The position numbers and the translations under genes are program-made. The notes under the pieces were generated by a model. The model was not told the origin of the DNA. It searched no databases and worked only from the letters and a program-made list of their open reading frames with translations. Of a stretch of DNA of 64,000 bases, positions 55,293 through 64,000 are shown piece by piece (position 1 is the stretch's first letter; each line of letters opens with the position of its first letter). Origin of the DNA: Tepidiforma flava (GTDB taxonomy: Bacteria; Chloroflexota; Dehalococcoidia; Tepidiformales; Tepidiformaceae); contig NZ_CP115149.1 of assembly GCF_027594505.1 (NCBI RefSeq), positions 1,946,518 through 2,010,517 on the forward strand, written 5' to 3'.

Positions 55293-55460
55293 ATGGAACG
55301 CACGAACAGCCCCTGCAAGCACGAGTGGCGCTACCTCGTCGAGGTCCGCACCCGCGCCATCCGCATCCGCGAGTGCGCGCGCTGCGGCCGCCGCTCCGTC
55401 ATCCCGGTCGAGCTCGCCCCGCTGCCGGGCCAGGCGTCGCGCCTTCGCGAATCCGCCTGA
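55293..55460 (+). CDS. Small zinc-ribbon-like protein
   Basis: A 55-residue protein carries C8-K-H10 and CARCG (C28, C31), which could bind one zinc. It is rich in Arg and Glu. CATGAT (55281-55286) ends 6 nt before the ATG, the same spacing seen at other genes here, which supports expression. No family is recognised. It converges on a DinB gene. Confidence 0.5.
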   Translation: MERTNSPCKHEWRYLVEVRTRAIRIRECARCGRRSVIPVELAPLPGQASRLRESA

Positions 55461-55472
55461 CCGCCCCGGCCG

Positions 55473-56042
55473 CTAGGCCTGCCCGGCCTGCCGTCGCGCG
55501 ACCATCTCCAGCCGCATTTTCCGCTGGTTCGGCTCGCGCCCTTTGAAGTTCGGCTGATACTCGCTCTGCCGGCCGAGAATCTGCGCCGTGTGCTGCCGGT
55601 CATGGCGGTAAAACGAGCGCAGCCACTGCAGCACCGTCAGCGTCCCGAACATCGGGCTCGTCGCCACCCGGTCGAAGTCCTCGAGCCGCATCCCGTCGAT
55701 CAGCCCGAGCGTGTACCTGCGCTCCAGCTCGAGCTGCCGCAGCAGGTCCGCAACTGCGTACCGGTTCGCCTCTTCGATCGGGATCGGCACCGTCTGCCAC
55801 GGGATGCGGCCGAGGTCCGGGTTCTCCTCGCGCAGCGCCGCCCGCACCCACGCGTCGTACGTCCGCTCCATCTCGCACAGGTGCGCGAGCTGCTCCAGCG
55901 CCGTCCACTGCTCCTCGCCCTCTGCATCGACGGGCACCCGCAGCGCATCCTCCGGGCTCAGCCCCTCCGCCACCCGGATGAGGTTCGCCCGCTCCTCCGC
56001 CATCTTCGCCAGCAGTTCATCCACCTGGTCGCGCGTCGCCAT
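55473..56042 (-). CDS. DinB-family protein
   Basis: The 189-residue four-helix protein has an expected metal-site histidine in LEQLAHLCEMERTYDAW and a second group in FYRHDRQHTAQIL. The function is unknown; it is only distantly like the other DinB protein at 15512-16057. ATG 56042 follows GGAGGCAGGCAGG. It overlaps the end of the upstream small membrane gene by 26 nt. Confidence 0.88.
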   Translation of the reverse strand: MATRDQVDELLAKMAEERANLIRVAEGLSPEDALRVPVDAEGEEQWTALEQLAHLCEMERTYDAWVRAALREENPDLGRIPWQTVPIPIEEANRYAVADLLRQLELERRYTLGLIDGMRLEDFDRVATSPMFGTLTVLQWLRSFYRHDRQHTAQILGRQSEYQPNFKGREPNQRKMRLEMVARRQAGQA

Positions 56043-56187
56043 CCTGCCTGCCTCCGAATCGGCGGCCGAGCCGGCGCACGCCCTGCCAGGCCGCGTAGGG
56101 GATCGCCGCCAGCAGCGCGATGACCGTCACGAGCGCCCCGTACAGGCCCCCGAAGACGAAATCCACCGCGAACTCCGCCAGCGGCAC
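56017..56187 (-). CDS. Small single-pass membrane protein
   Basis: This 56-residue frame has one hydrophobic helix (GALVTVIALLAAIPYAAW) followed by a basic tail (RRLGRRFGGR), consistent with an inner-membrane protein with its C-terminus inside. GTG at 56187 is chosen because TAGAAT (56195-56200, minus strand) ends 7 nt upstream; GTG 56193 is only 1 nt from that hexamer. No family is recognised. Confidence 0.55.
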   Translation of the reverse strand: MPLAEFAVDFVFGGLYGALVTVIALLAAIPYAAWQGVRRLGRRFGGRQDGDARPGG

Positions 56188-56255
56188 GCCCACGATTCTA
56201 CCGGCATCCGCCCCGGCCGGTTGGGCGCACGCCCCGCCCGTGCCACACTCCCCCC

Positions 56256-56888
56256 ATGCCCTTCCGCCGCAAGCCTGCACCCGCCGGCCCCCGCTTCGCC
56301 GCCGACTGGCTCGTCGTCGGCCTCGGCAACCCCGGCGAAGCGTACGCGCGCACGCGTCATAACGTCGGTTTTTGGGTCGTCAACGCCCTCGCGAAGCGCG
56401 CCGGCGCGCAGCCGAAAGCCGTCGGCAGCCTCATGCACATCGGCGTCGGCTCGCTCCAGGGCCAGCGCGTCGCCCTCGTCAAACCGAAAACCTTCATGAA
56501 CGTCAGCGGCAAAGCCGTCGCCCAGGCCCTCCAGTGGACCGGCTGCGGCCTCGCCCGCACCATCATCGCCTACGACGACCTCGACCTGCCCCCCGGCCAG
56601 CTCCGCATCCGCGCTGGCGGCGGCCACGGCGGCCACAACGGCCTCAAGAGCATCGCCCAGCACGCCGGGCTCGACTTCATCCGCGTCCGCATCGGCATCG
56701 GCCGCCCCACCGTCGGCGGCGAACCCTCCTGGGACCCCGACGTCGTCGCCGACTGGGTGCTCAGCCCCCCCGCGCCGGCCGACCGCGAACTGCTCGAGGC
56801 CGCCGTCCAGCGCGCCGCCGACGCCGTCGAAACCATCATCTCCTCGGGGGTCGAAGCCGCCGCTGCCGCCTTCAACCGCAAGGCGTAA
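56256..56888 (+). CDS. pth: Peptidyl-tRNA hydrolase
   Basis: Pth frees tRNA from stalled peptidyl-tRNA. The 210-residue protein shows VVGLGNPGEAYARTRHNVGF with the catalytic His, KPKTFMNVSG, AYDDLDLPPGQLRIR and GGGHGGHNGLKSI. CACACT with upstream TGC (56241-56249) ends 6 nt before the ATG at 56256; no ribosome site is present. Confidence 0.96.
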   Translation: MPFRRKPAPAGPRFAADWLVVGLGNPGEAYARTRHNVGFWVVNALAKRAGAQPKAVGSLMHIGVGSLQGQRVALVKPKTFMNVSGKAVAQALQWTGCGLARTIIAYDDLDLPPGQLRIRAGGGHGGHNGLKSIAQHAGLDFIRVRIGIGRPTVGGEPSWDPDVVADWVLSPPAPADRELLEAAVQRAADAVETIISSGVEAAAAAFNRKA

Positions 56889-56903
56889 AAATCCCGTGAG
56901 AGC

Positions 56904-56942
56904 GGCGCCAACGCCGTCGAACGCGTCACGAATTGGCGCCAA
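56904..56942. promoter_or_regulatory. Paired GGCGCCAA sites upstream of the sigma-like gene
   Basis: GGCGCCAA (56904-56911) faces TTGGCGCC (56933-56940), a perfect 8-bp inverted repeat with a 21-nt spacer. The second copy is part of a 10-bp palindrome, TTGGCGCCAA (56933-56942). A possible -10, TAAAAT, follows at 56984-56989. The layout suggests an operator for a dimeric regulator. Confidence 0.45.
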
Positions 56943-57029
56943 ACGGTCGCATCCTCCCCGCGCAACGCCGCGCTCGAACCGCGTAAAATTCCGAGAAAGG
57001 TTCGGCGGCATTCCGCCGGGGCAGGCCGC

Positions 57030-58341
57030 GTGTACAGCGACGAAGACTACCGCGCGATCGACGCGTACGTCGGATTCCTCAAAGGCTGCGCCATCCGGCC
57101 GCCCCTGCGCATGGACACGACCTGCACGCCCGGCGGCACCGGCCGCGTCTCCCCGTTCGGCTGCGACGTCGTGTACGGCGACCTCCTCCCGTCGCCGTCG
57201 TCTGAGGACCCGGAGGCGGTCGCGCTCCGCAGCGGCCTCCGCGCCGCCGTCGCGAAGGCGCTCGCCACCCTTAAGCCGCGCGAGCGCCGCGTCCTCTGCC
57301 TCCGCTTCGGCTTCGACGGCGAACCGCAGACGCTCGAGCAAATCGGCGCCGTCTTCGGCGTCACGCGCGAACGCATCCGCCAGGTCGAAGCGAAAGCCCT
57401 GAAGAAACTGCAGGCCCCGCACGTCATTCGCGTCCTCGAACCGTGGGCTGCCGGCCGTCCCGCTCACGGCCGCCCCAGCGCCGCGGCAGTGGTGCCGCAA
57501 TCGAGCCCGGCGTCCTCCTGCGTCGAAGCCGGCAGCGCGCCCCGCCCCGCGCAGGCGCCCCCCGCCGCGAGCAGCGGCACCCCGGCGTCCCCCGGGCCAG
57601 CCCCCGGCCCCCGGCTCCCGTCGAGCGCCGAAGAGGCCCTGTTCGACGCAATCTGGAAGGTGTTCTTCGGCGACGAATCGGGCGCGGACCCCGACTCCGG
57701 GAGCGATGCCGAGGAACCGCCCGCCGACGCCGCCGCCGTCGACCCGCGCGAACGTCTCCTCGCCATGCTCGAACCGAACGAGCGCGCTGCGCTCGAACAC
57801 CTCTACGGCATCCGCGCCGCCATGTCCCTCGCCGCCATCGAGCGGCAGGTCGGCATCCCCCGGGCGCGCGTCACCGAACTCGACCGCTGGTTCACGCGTG
57901 AACTCCGCCGCCTCCGCGCCGCGCCCGGCACGTACGACCCCGCGCCTCCGCCGCCGCCCGCTCCGGCCGTGCCCGGGGAGCCCCCCGGGGACGGCGGCAC
58001 CGGCGGCCGCGTTCTCCCCTTCCCGGCCGCTTCAGCGCAGGACCCGCTCACCGCCGCCTTCGACCGCTTCCGTGCCCGCGGCTATGAGGTCGTCGACAAC
58101 CGTGCGCGCTGGCGGCGCGCTCTGGGTCCACGACCTCCACATGCACCTCGCGCGGGAGATGGAAGACCTTTCACGCCGCGGCATCCGGTTCCGGTTCACG
58201 GAGCACAAGAGCGCCGGCACGTGGGGCTGGTATCTCGAACGGACCGCGCCCCGGGAAACCCGGCGCCCGCCCGGCCGATTAGCCCTGCCTTCTCCCCGCC
58301 TGAAGCCGCGCAAGGCGCGCGAATACCGCGTCCAGCCCTAG
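57030..58341 (+). pseudogene. Sigma-70 region 4-type protein gene with a frameshift near 58105
   Basis: From GTG 57030 the protein has a sigma region 4 helix-turn-helix at residues 70-127 (LKPRERRVLCLRFG, VTRERIRQVEAKALKKL) but no region 2. A Pro/Ala linker and a second HTH-like part (LLAMLEPNERAALEHLYG) follow. Near 58104-58107 the sensible frame changes by +1. Beyond it the sequence GGALWVHDLHMHL, RRGIRFRFTEHK, GTWGWYLE reads like an intact C-terminal domain ending at TAG 58339-58341. Without the shift the frame runs on into the next gene. It may be a sequencing error, a recent mutation or rarely a programmed shift. Confidence 0.75.
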
Positions 58342-58352
58342 ACTCGCTTCAG

Positions 58353-59483
58353 ATGAGCCCGACTGCAGCCGACATCGAGCGCTACCGCCGCAACCTCCGC
58401 GACGAGGTCGACGGCGCCGCCCTCTACCGCTACCTCGCCGCCGCCGAGAAAGACCCGAACCTGCGCGAAGTGTTCCTGCGCCTCGCCGAGAGCGAAGACC
58501 GCCACCGCGCCCTTTGGGAAGAGAAGCTCCGCGAAGCCGGCGCCGAGGTCCCCGATTACCGCCCCGGCTTCCGCGTCCGCTTCCTCGGCTGGCTCGCCCG
58601 CCGCTTCGGCACCGCCTCCGTCAGTCCCATCGTCACCCGCATGGAGATGACGGCCTACACGATGTATGACGACCAGCCGGAGGCCATCGCCGCCGACCTC
58701 CCCCGCGACGAGCGCTCCCACGCCCGCCTCTTCCGCGAACTCGCCCGCTCGACCCGCGGCCGCGCCGTCGACATCGACATCGCCCGGCTCGAAGGCCGCC
58801 ACCGCGCCGGCACCGGCAATGCCCTCCGCGCCGCCGTCCTCGGCGCCAACGACGGCCTCGTCTCGAACCTCTCCCTCGTCATGGGCGTCGCCGGCGCGAA
58901 CCCCGGCCAAAACGTCGTCATCCTCGCCGGCATCGCCGGCCTGCTCGCCGGCTCCCTCTCCATGGCCCTCGGCGAATGGATCAGCGTCCGCAGCTCAGCC
59001 GAGGCGTTCGCCCGCCAGCTCGAAATCGAACGCGACGAACTCAACCTCATGCCCGATGAAGAGCTGGAGGAGCTCGTCCTTATCTACCGTGCGAAGGGGC
59101 TGGGCGAAGAAGAGGCCCGCGCCACCGCGCAGCGCATCATCGCCAACCGCGAAACCGCCCTCGATACGCTCGCCCGCGAAGAGCTCGGCATGTCCGAAGA
59201 GGAGGCGGGCAACCCGTGGGTCGCCGCCATCACCTCCTTCCTCACCTTCAGCTTCGGCGCCATCATCCCGGTCATCCCCTGGCTCTTCCTCGCCGGCATC
59301 GCCGGGGTGGCTGCCAGCGCCGCCGCCAGCGCCCTCGGCCTCTTCGCCGTCGGCGCCGCCATCACCCTCTACACCGGCCGCGGCGTCCTCTTCTCCGGGG
59401 CCCGCATGCTCACCTTCGGCCTCGCCGCCTCGGCCATCACCTTCGGCATCGGCCGCCTCATCGGCGTCAGCACCGGCATCTGA
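58353..59483 (+). CDS. VIT1/CCC1-family transporter with N-terminal ferritin-like domain
   Basis: The 376-residue protein has an N-terminal ferritin/rubrerythrin-like helical domain (VDGAALYRYLAAAE, LAESEDRHRALWEEKL) with Glu/His metal ligands. A VIT-type iron/manganese transporter domain follows: AAVLGANDGLVSNLSLVMGVAG, SMALGEWISVRSS, and C-terminal helices. ATG 58353 is preceded by TAGACT (58339-58344) with an 8-nt gap. The open frame continues upstream into the sigma-like gene only because of the frameshift there; I do not consider it a fusion. Confidence 0.92.
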   Translation: MSPTAADIERYRRNLRDEVDGAALYRYLAAAEKDPNLREVFLRLAESEDRHRALWEEKLREAGAEVPDYRPGFRVRFLGWLARRFGTASVSPIVTRMEMTAYTMYDDQPEAIAADLPRDERSHARLFRELARSTRGRAVDIDIARLEGRHRAGTGNALRAAVLGANDGLVSNLSLVMGVAGANPGQNVVILAGIAGLLAGSLSMALGEWISVRSSAEAFARQLEIERDELNLMPDEELEELVLIYRAKGLGEEEARATAQRIIANRETALDTLAREELGMSEEEAGNPWVAAITSFLTFSFGAIIPVIPWLFLAGIAGVAASAAASALGLFAVGAAITLYTGRGVLFSGARMLTFGLAASAITFGIGRLIGVSTGI

Positions 59484-59493
59484 CGCCCGCCGC

Positions 59494-59994
59494 TCACTCG
59501 AGCGCCAGGTCCAGCGCCAGCCGCCGGTCCGTCGTCCGGATCGCCACCAGCCGGTACGGCAGCTCCCCTGCCGCCTCGTCCAGCCGCTGCTGCAGCGGCG
59601 GCTCGATGAGCGCCGCCACCGCCTCCGGCGCCGTCAGCCCGCCCAGCGTCGCCCGCGCCACCCGCAGCACGAGCCGCCCGTCTGCCACCTCGGGGTCCAG
59701 GAAGACCGAAGCGCGCGTTCCCACCCCCCATGCGCCGACGCTGAAGGTCACCCCCACCAGCCCTTCCCGCAGCACCTCGACGTCCACCGCCGGGCGTTCC
59801 CCCACTCCGGGGATAGCCGGCAGCTCCCGCGCGATGATCGCCGCCAGCGCCCGCTCGTCGAACGTCACCGTGATATTGCCCCCGCCCGCCACCGCTTCCG
59901 TCCGCGCCTCGAAATCGGGGTCGACCGTGAACCACAGCACAACCGCGACCGCCCCGGCGAGCAGCCCGAGCCCGAACGCGAACAGCACCCGCAT
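59494..59994 (-). CDS. Hypothetical membrane-anchored protein
   Basis: The 166-residue protein has one N-terminal membrane helix (LFAFGLGLLAGAVAVVLWF) and an extracytoplasmic domain with alternating strands (NITVTFDERALAAIIARELP, LVLRVARATLGGL). It recalls small lipid-binding or DUF2993-like folds, but I cannot name a family. ATG 59994 is chosen because the helix begins there; the frame open to 60195 crosses the 5S rRNA gene. Confidence 0.65.
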   Translation of the reverse strand: MRVLFAFGLGLLAGAVAVVLWFTVDPDFEARTEAVAGGGNITVTFDERALAAIIARELPAIPGVGERPAVDVEVLREGLVGVTFSVGAWGVGTRASVFLDPEVADGRLVLRVARATLGGLTAPEAVAALIEPPLQQRLDEAAGELPYRLVAIRTTDRRLALDLALE

Positions 59995-60036
59995 GCCGCG
60001 AGCGTGCCGCCCCCGGCCGCTTTCCGCAACCGCCGC

Positions 60037-60065
60037 TTGCGCCAACGCGCAGCCGCGCCCATAAT
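60037..60065 (+). promoter_or_regulatory. Promoter of the 5S rRNA gene
   Basis: TTGCGC (60037-60042) and CATAAT (60060-60065) are exactly 17 nt apart. The predicted start, about 60072, coincides with the 5' end of the 5S rRNA. Confidence 0.75.
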
Positions 60066-60072
60066 CAGAGCA

Positions 60073-60186
60073 TCTGGTGGCTAGAGCGAGGTGGACCCAC
60101 CCGTTCCCATCCCGAACACGGAAGTGAAACGCCTCAGCGCTGACGATACTGCCCGGGCAACCGGGTGGGAAAATAGGCCGCCGCCG
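60073..60186 (+). rRNA. rrf: 5S ribosomal RNA
   Basis: The roughly 114-nt sequence contains the universal 5S landmarks: CCACCCGTTCCCATCCCGAAC, then GGAAGTGAAACGCCTCAGCGC and the GATACTGCCCGGGCAACCGGG region. The ends pair as helix I (TGGTGGC with GCCGCCG, allowing G-U). No 16S or 23S gene is in the window, so this copy is unlinked and has its own promoter and terminator. The exact ends are estimates within a few bases. Confidence 0.93.
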
Positions 60187-60198
60187 GGTACTCACGAG

Positions 60199-60225
60199 AA
60201 CCGCCGCGAGGCGGTTTCTTTATTT
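60199..60225 (+). terminator. Intrinsic terminator of the 5S rRNA gene
   Basis: AACCGCC-GCGA-GGCGGTT (60199-60216) is followed by TCTTTATTT, a full U-rich tract. It is the clearest terminator in the window. Confidence 0.93.
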
Positions 60226-60332
60226 CCGGGAAGGCGCAGCAGCACCGCGGCGGACCCCGCTGCTGCTCCCCGCGGTAACCGCGCGGCCCCCGCGGACGTT
60301 TCTCCTCATGCCCCGCGCGGTCCCGCGTCCGG

Positions 60333-60362
60333 TTTCCTCGAACGATCGGCCGCTGGTACAAT
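60333..60362 (+). promoter_or_regulatory. Promoter of rpsA
   Basis: TACAAT (60357-60362) preceded by TTTCCT (60333-60338) at an 18-nt spacing. The leader to the TTG start at 60440 is about 70 nt. Confidence 0.5.
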
Positions 60363-60439
60363 TCAGTTCGAGAATCCCTCAACTCACCCCGGCGCGTACA
60401 CCCTGCAGAAGGGACACGTGCCCCCAGACGGAGCCACAC

Positions 60440-62044
60440 TTGTCAGCAGATACCGCCCAGCCCACCACTCCCCCGGAAGCCGAAATGGATATGGGGGCCC
60501 TCCTCGACCTCGAAGCCGCCCAGTCGGGCGGCCAGCTTCGCCGCGGCGAAATCATCGAGGGCATGGTGATGGGCGCCTCCCCCGACGGCCTCATCGTCGA
60601 TGTCGGCACCAAGATGGAAGCCGTCATCCCCCAGAACGAGATGCTCTCCCTCGGCATCGACGGCGCCAGCAAGCTCAAGGCCGGCGATACCGTCCGCGTC
60701 ATGGTCCTCCAGCCCTCAACTGCCGAAGGCCACGCCATCGTCTCGCTCGACCGCGCCCGCGGCGAAGAAGGCTGGGAAACCCTCCAGAAGCGCTTCGAAT
60801 CCGGCGAAATCTTCGACGCCCAGGTCACCGGCCACAACCGCGGCGGCCTCCTCGTCAACGTCGATGGCGTCAACGCCTTCGTCCCCCTCTCCCAGGTCGA
60901 GTCCGTCCGCCGCGACGACCCCGACGCCGCCAACCAGCTCGCCGGGCTCGTCGGCCAGGTCATCAAGCTCAAGGTCATCGAACTCAACCGGAAGCGGAAC
61001 CGCGTCATCCTCTCCGAGCGCGCCGCCATGGCCGAAATTCGCAAGGAGCAGAAGGATCGCGTCCTCGATGAGCTCCAGGAGGGCCAGATCCGCACCGGCC
61101 GCATCTCCTCCATCACCGACTTCGGCGTCTTCGTCGACCTCGGCGGCGCCGACGGCCTCGCCCACATGACCGAGCTCACCTGGGAGCGCGGCAAGAAGGC
61201 GAAGGACCTCTTCCAGGTCGGCGACGAAGTCCAGGCCTACATCCTCAAGATCGACCGCGAGAACAAGAAAATCTCGCTCTCGCTCAAGCGCGCCCAGCCC
61301 GAGCGCTGGGACACCACCGTCGACCGCTTCGTCATCGGCCAGATCCTCATCGGCCGCGTGACGAAGCTCATGCCGTTCGGCGCCTTCGTCCGCCTCGATG
61401 GGCCCGTGGAAGGCCTCATCCACATCTCCGAGCTTTCGAACCGCCGCATCCAGCACCCGAAAGACGTGGTGAAGGAGGGCGACGTCGTGCCCGTGAAGCT
61501 CGTCCGCATCGAGAAGGACCGCCACCGGCTCGGGCTCAGCCTCCGCCAGGCCCGCAGCGACGCGGAAGCGATGGGCTTCGTCTTCGATGCCAACGGCTCC
61601 GTCATCGACTACCCGGACGACGTCCGCGAACAGTTCGGCCTGCCTCCGCGCGACACCGCCGCCCAGCCTGCCCGCCGCGAGCCGCGCACCGCGCAGGAGG
61701 CGATCGAGCAGGCCGTGGCGCGCGACCCGGAGCCGATGTCCGCCTTCGCCGCTGCCTTCGCGCAGGCCCTCGAAAACGCCGAAGCCGGCAACGGCCTCGC
61801 CGAGACGGTCGCCCAGGCTGCCGGCCTTGCTCCGAAGGACGAGGCCCCGGCTCCCGCAGCCGAGGCGCCGGCCGCCGAAGCAGCAGCCGAGGCCCCCGCT
61901 TCCGGGGAGGCCGAAGCGGAAACTCGGGTTTCTACCGGGGCGACGGCCCCCGAAGAAATGCCGCACAATATCAGTGAAGGGACCGACGAGGCCCCGCACG
62001 AAGCACCAGCCGCAACAGAGGAGGAAACTGCTGACGGCTCCTAG
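60440..62044 (+). CDS. rpsA: 30S ribosomal protein S1
   Basis: The 534-residue protein has four S1 RNA-binding domains, beginning near [40 protein letters not shown] and [16 protein letters not shown]. An Ala/Glu-rich disordered tail of about 130 residues ends the protein. The start is TTG 60440, with GGAG 6 nt upstream; ATG 60485 is the alternative. Four domains suit Chloroflexota and Gram-positive types rather than the six-domain E. coli form. Confidence 0.93.
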   Translation: MSADTAQPTTPPEAEMDMGALLDLEAAQSGGQLRRGEIIEGMVMGASPDGLIVDVGTKMEAVIPQNEMLSLGIDGASKLKAGDTVRVMVLQPSTAEGHAIVSLDRARGEEGWETLQKRFESGEIFDAQVTGHNRGGLLVNVDGVNAFVPLSQVESVRRDDPDAANQLAGLVGQVIKLKVIELNRKRNRVILSERAAMAEIRKEQKDRVLDELQEGQIRTGRISSITDFGVFVDLGGADGLAHMTELTWERGKKAKDLFQVGDEVQAYILKIDRENKKISLSLKRAQPERWDTTVDRFVIGQILIGRVTKLMPFGAFVRLDGPVEGLIHISELSNRRIQHPKDVVKEGDVVPVKLVRIEKDRHRLGLSLRQARSDAEAMGFVFDANGSVIDYPDDVREQFGLPPRDTAAQPARREPRTAQEAIEQAVARDPEPMSAFAAAFAQALENAEAGNGLAETVAQAAGLAPKDEAPAPAAEAPAAEAAAEAPASGEAEAETRVSTGATAPEEMPHNISEGTDEAPHEAPAATEEETADGS

Positions 62045-62082
62045 ACGTTCTTTGGGCGCACCCAGGGGAAGGGAGTACCACC

Positions 62083-64000
62083 ATGGCCGATCGGTTTGAC
62101 AAATTCACAGAACGGGCGCGGCGGGTCCTCACGCTCGCCCAGGAAGAAGCCCACCGCTTCAACCACAACTACATCGGCACCGAGCACATCCTCCTGGGCC
62201 TCGTCCGCGAAGGCGACGGCGTCGCAGCGAAAGTCCTCGCCAACCTCGGCGTCGAACTCAACAAGGTCCGCTCGGCCGTCGAGTTCATCATCGGCCGCGG
62301 CGACCGCACCGTCCTCGGCGAAATCGGCCTCACCCCGCGCGCCAAGAAGGTCATCGAACTCGCCGTCGATGAGGCGCGCCGCCTCAATCACTCCTACATC
62401 GGCACCGAGCACCTGCTCCTCGGCCTCGTCCGCGAAGGCGAAGGCATCGCTGCCGGCGTCCTCGAAAGCCTCGGCGTCAACCTCGAGCGCGTCCGCGCCG
62501 AGACCACCCGCATCCTCAGCCAGAGCGCCCCGCAGGCTGCCGCCTCCGGCTCTGGCGCCCGCCAGGCCAGCCGCACCCCCACCGTCGACCAGCTCGGCAT
62601 CGACCTGACCGCTGCCGCACGCAACGGCCAGCTCGACCCCGTCATCGGCCGCTCCAACGAGCTCGAGCGCGTCGTCCAGATCCTTTCCCGCCGCACGAAA
62701 AACAACCCGGTGCTCATCGGCGAACCGGGCGTCGGCAAGACGGCCATCGCCGAGCTCCTCGCCCAGCGCATCGTCTCCGGCGACGTCCCCGAGACGCTCC
62801 AGAACAAGCGTCTCCTCACCCTCGACATCGGCTCCCTCGTCGCCGGCACGAAGTACCGCGGCGAATTCGAAGAGCGGCTCAAGAAGGTCATCGAAGAGAT
62901 CAAGGCCGCCGGCAACTGCATCCTCTTCATCGATGAGCTCCACATGCTCGTCGGCGCCGGCGCCGCCGAAGGCGCCGTCGATGCCGCCAACATCCTCAAG
63001 CCCTCGCTCGCCCGCGGCGAACTCCAGTGCATCGGCGCCACCACCCTCGACGAGTACCGCAAGCACATCGAGCGCGACGCCGCCCTCGAGCGCCGCTTCC
63101 AGCCCGTCATGGTCGAAGAGCCGACCGTCGAGGAAGCCATCGAAATCCTCAAGGGCATCCGCCCGCGCTACGAAGAGCACCACAAGCTGAAGATCAGCGA
63201 CGCCGCTCTCGTCGCTGCCGCCGAGCTCTCGGCCCGCTACGTCAGCGACCGCTACCTCCCCGACAAGGCCATCGACCTCATCGATGAGGCCGCCAGCCGC
63301 GTCCGCATCCGGCGCGCCGCGACCCCGCCCTCCCTCAAGGAGGCAATGAAAGGCCTCGAAAGCCTCCGCCGCGAAAAAGAGCAGGCCATCGCCGCCCAGC
63401 AGTACGAGTACGCCGCCGAGCTCCGCGACCGCGAAGTCAAGCTCCAGGACAAGATCCGCGAGATGGGCGAATGGGAAGAGGGCGAAGCCGGCATCGCTAC
63501 CCCCGTCGTCACCGACGAGGACGTTGCCGAAGTCGTCTCGATGTGGACTGGCATCCCCGTCGCCCGCATCGCCAGCGAAGAAAGCGCCCGCCTCCTCCGC
63601 ATGGAGGAAGCGCTCCGCAGCCGCATCATCGGCCAGGACGAAGCGATCGAAACCATCGCCCGCGCCGTCCGCCGCGCCCGCGCCGGCCTCAAAGACCCGC
63701 GCCGCCCAATCGGCGTCTTCCTCTTCTGCGGCCCCACCGGCGTCGGCAAGACGGAGCTCGCCCGCGCCCTCGCCGAGTTCATGTTCGGCTCGCAGGACAA
63801 CATGATTAAGCTCGATATGAGCGAGTTCAGCGAGAAGCACACCGTCTCGCGGCTCGTCGGCGCGCCCCCCGGCTACGTCGGCTACGACGACGGCGGCCAG
63901 CTCACCGATACCGTCCGCCGCAAGAGCTACTGCCTCATCCTCCTCGACGAAATCGAGAAGGCGCACCCCGAGGTCTTCAACCTCCTGCTCCAGATCTTCG
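62083..64000 (+). CDS. clpC: ATP-dependent Clp protease ATP-binding subunit ClpC, 5' part
   Basis: The first 639 codons of an AAA+ unfoldase run off the window end. Two Clp N repeats ([50 protein letters not shown]) are followed by Walker [30 protein letters not shown], and the UVR-like middle domain ([14 protein letters not shown]) that marks ClpC. The second Walker A is [14 protein letters not shown] 62083 follows AGGGGAAGGGAG. It lies 38 nt after rpsA. No ctsR or mcsAB gene is adjacent. Confidence 0.96.
   Translation, partial: MADRFDKFTERARRVLTLAQEEAHRFNHNYIGTEHILLGLVREGDGVAAKVLANLGVELNKVRSAVEFIIGRGDRTVLGEIGLTPRAKKVIELAVDEARRLNHSYIGTEHLLLGLVREGEGIAAGVLESLGVNLERVRAETTRILSQSAPQAAASGSGARQASRTPTVDQLGIDLTAAARNGQLDPVIGRSNELERVVQILSRRTKNNPVLIGEPGVGKTAIAELLAQRIVSGDVPETLQNKRLLTLDIGSLVAGTKYRGEFEERLKKVIEEIKAAGNCILFIDELHMLVGAGAAEGAVDAANILKPSLARGELQCIGATTLDEYRKHIERDAALERRFQPVMVEEPTVEEAIEILKGIRPRYEEHHKLKISDAALVAAAELSARYVSDRYLPDKAIDLIDEAASRVRIRRAATPPSLKEAMKGLESLRREKEQAIAAQQYEYAAELRDREVKLQDKIREMGEWEEGEAGIATPVVTDEDVAEVVSMWTGIPVARIASEESARLLRMEEALRSRIIGQDEAIETIARAVRRARAGLKDPRRPIGVFLFCGPTGVGKTELARALAEFMFGSQDNMIKLDMSEFSEKHTVSRLVGAPPGYVGYDDGGQLTDTVRRKSYCLILLDEIEKAHPEVFNLLLQIF

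Noticed and set aside
57030-59483. A single 817-residue sigma-VIT fusion protein
   Set aside because: The middle (about residues 365-440) is Arg/Pro-rich and unlike any protein. The sensible C-terminus of the sigma-like part is in another frame, and the VIT gene has its own ATG and -10 element.

Overview
The window is a very GC-rich bacterial chromosome segment with a strong preference for C or G at third codon positions, which produces many long spurious antisense frames. Gene content and arrangement suggest a thermophilic or aerobic Chloroflexota bacterium, perhaps near Tepidiforma/Dehalococcoidia. The pointers are an unlinked 5S rRNA gene, an ATP-type PEP carboxykinase, an F420-type flavin-fold oxidoreductase, several acyl-CoA genes and many GTG/TTG starts. 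That placement is an inference. I saw no insertion sequence, prophage, CRISPR array or tRNA. No gene-free stretch exceeds 300 bases.

Region 1 (1-15500) is biosynthetic. A tryptophan operon (trpD-C-F-B, two CPBP membrane proteases, trpA) is followed by aroH and a DAHP synthase. Then come scpA, a SAM riboswitch plus metK, a three-gene set that can make GDP-mannose from fructose-6-phosphate, and ilvB-ilvN ending in a strong terminator. The first protease appears to start at CTG and was therefore easy to miss.

Region 2 (15500-37700) is mixed. It holds a DinB protein, an AI-2E-type permease, a phosphotransferase, a thiolase/DUF35 pair, mfd, a CDF metal exporter overlapping a solute-binding protein, and a Ca/Na antiporter. 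It continues with pckA, an HDOD protein, an acyl-CoA carboxylase beta subunit, and a minus-strand rluB-cmk-plsC-ispH-DUF512 group.

Region 3 (37700-56900) has a lamin-tail surface protein, a CoA-transferase, YqgE, an AhpD-like protein, a fasciclin lipoprotein divergent from htpX, sugar genes (ROK kinase, GH1) and redox genes. It also has a split MaoC hydratase with an SDR, a diguanylate cyclase-like protein, ribosomal L25, a ferredoxin, a PHP protein, two small genes and pth.

Region 4 (56900-64000) has a frameshifted sigma-region-4 gene, a VIT-type metal transporter, a solitary 5S rRNA with its own promoter and terminator, rpsA, and clpC running off the end.

The most general observation is regulatory. 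At least a dozen genes have a -10-like hexamer (TACGAT, CATAAT, TAGAAT and similar) ending 6-8 nt before the start codon, with no Shine-Dalgarno sequence. This is the geometry of leaderless transcripts. Other genes in the same window carry clear AGGAGG sites. The spacing also helped choose several start codons.
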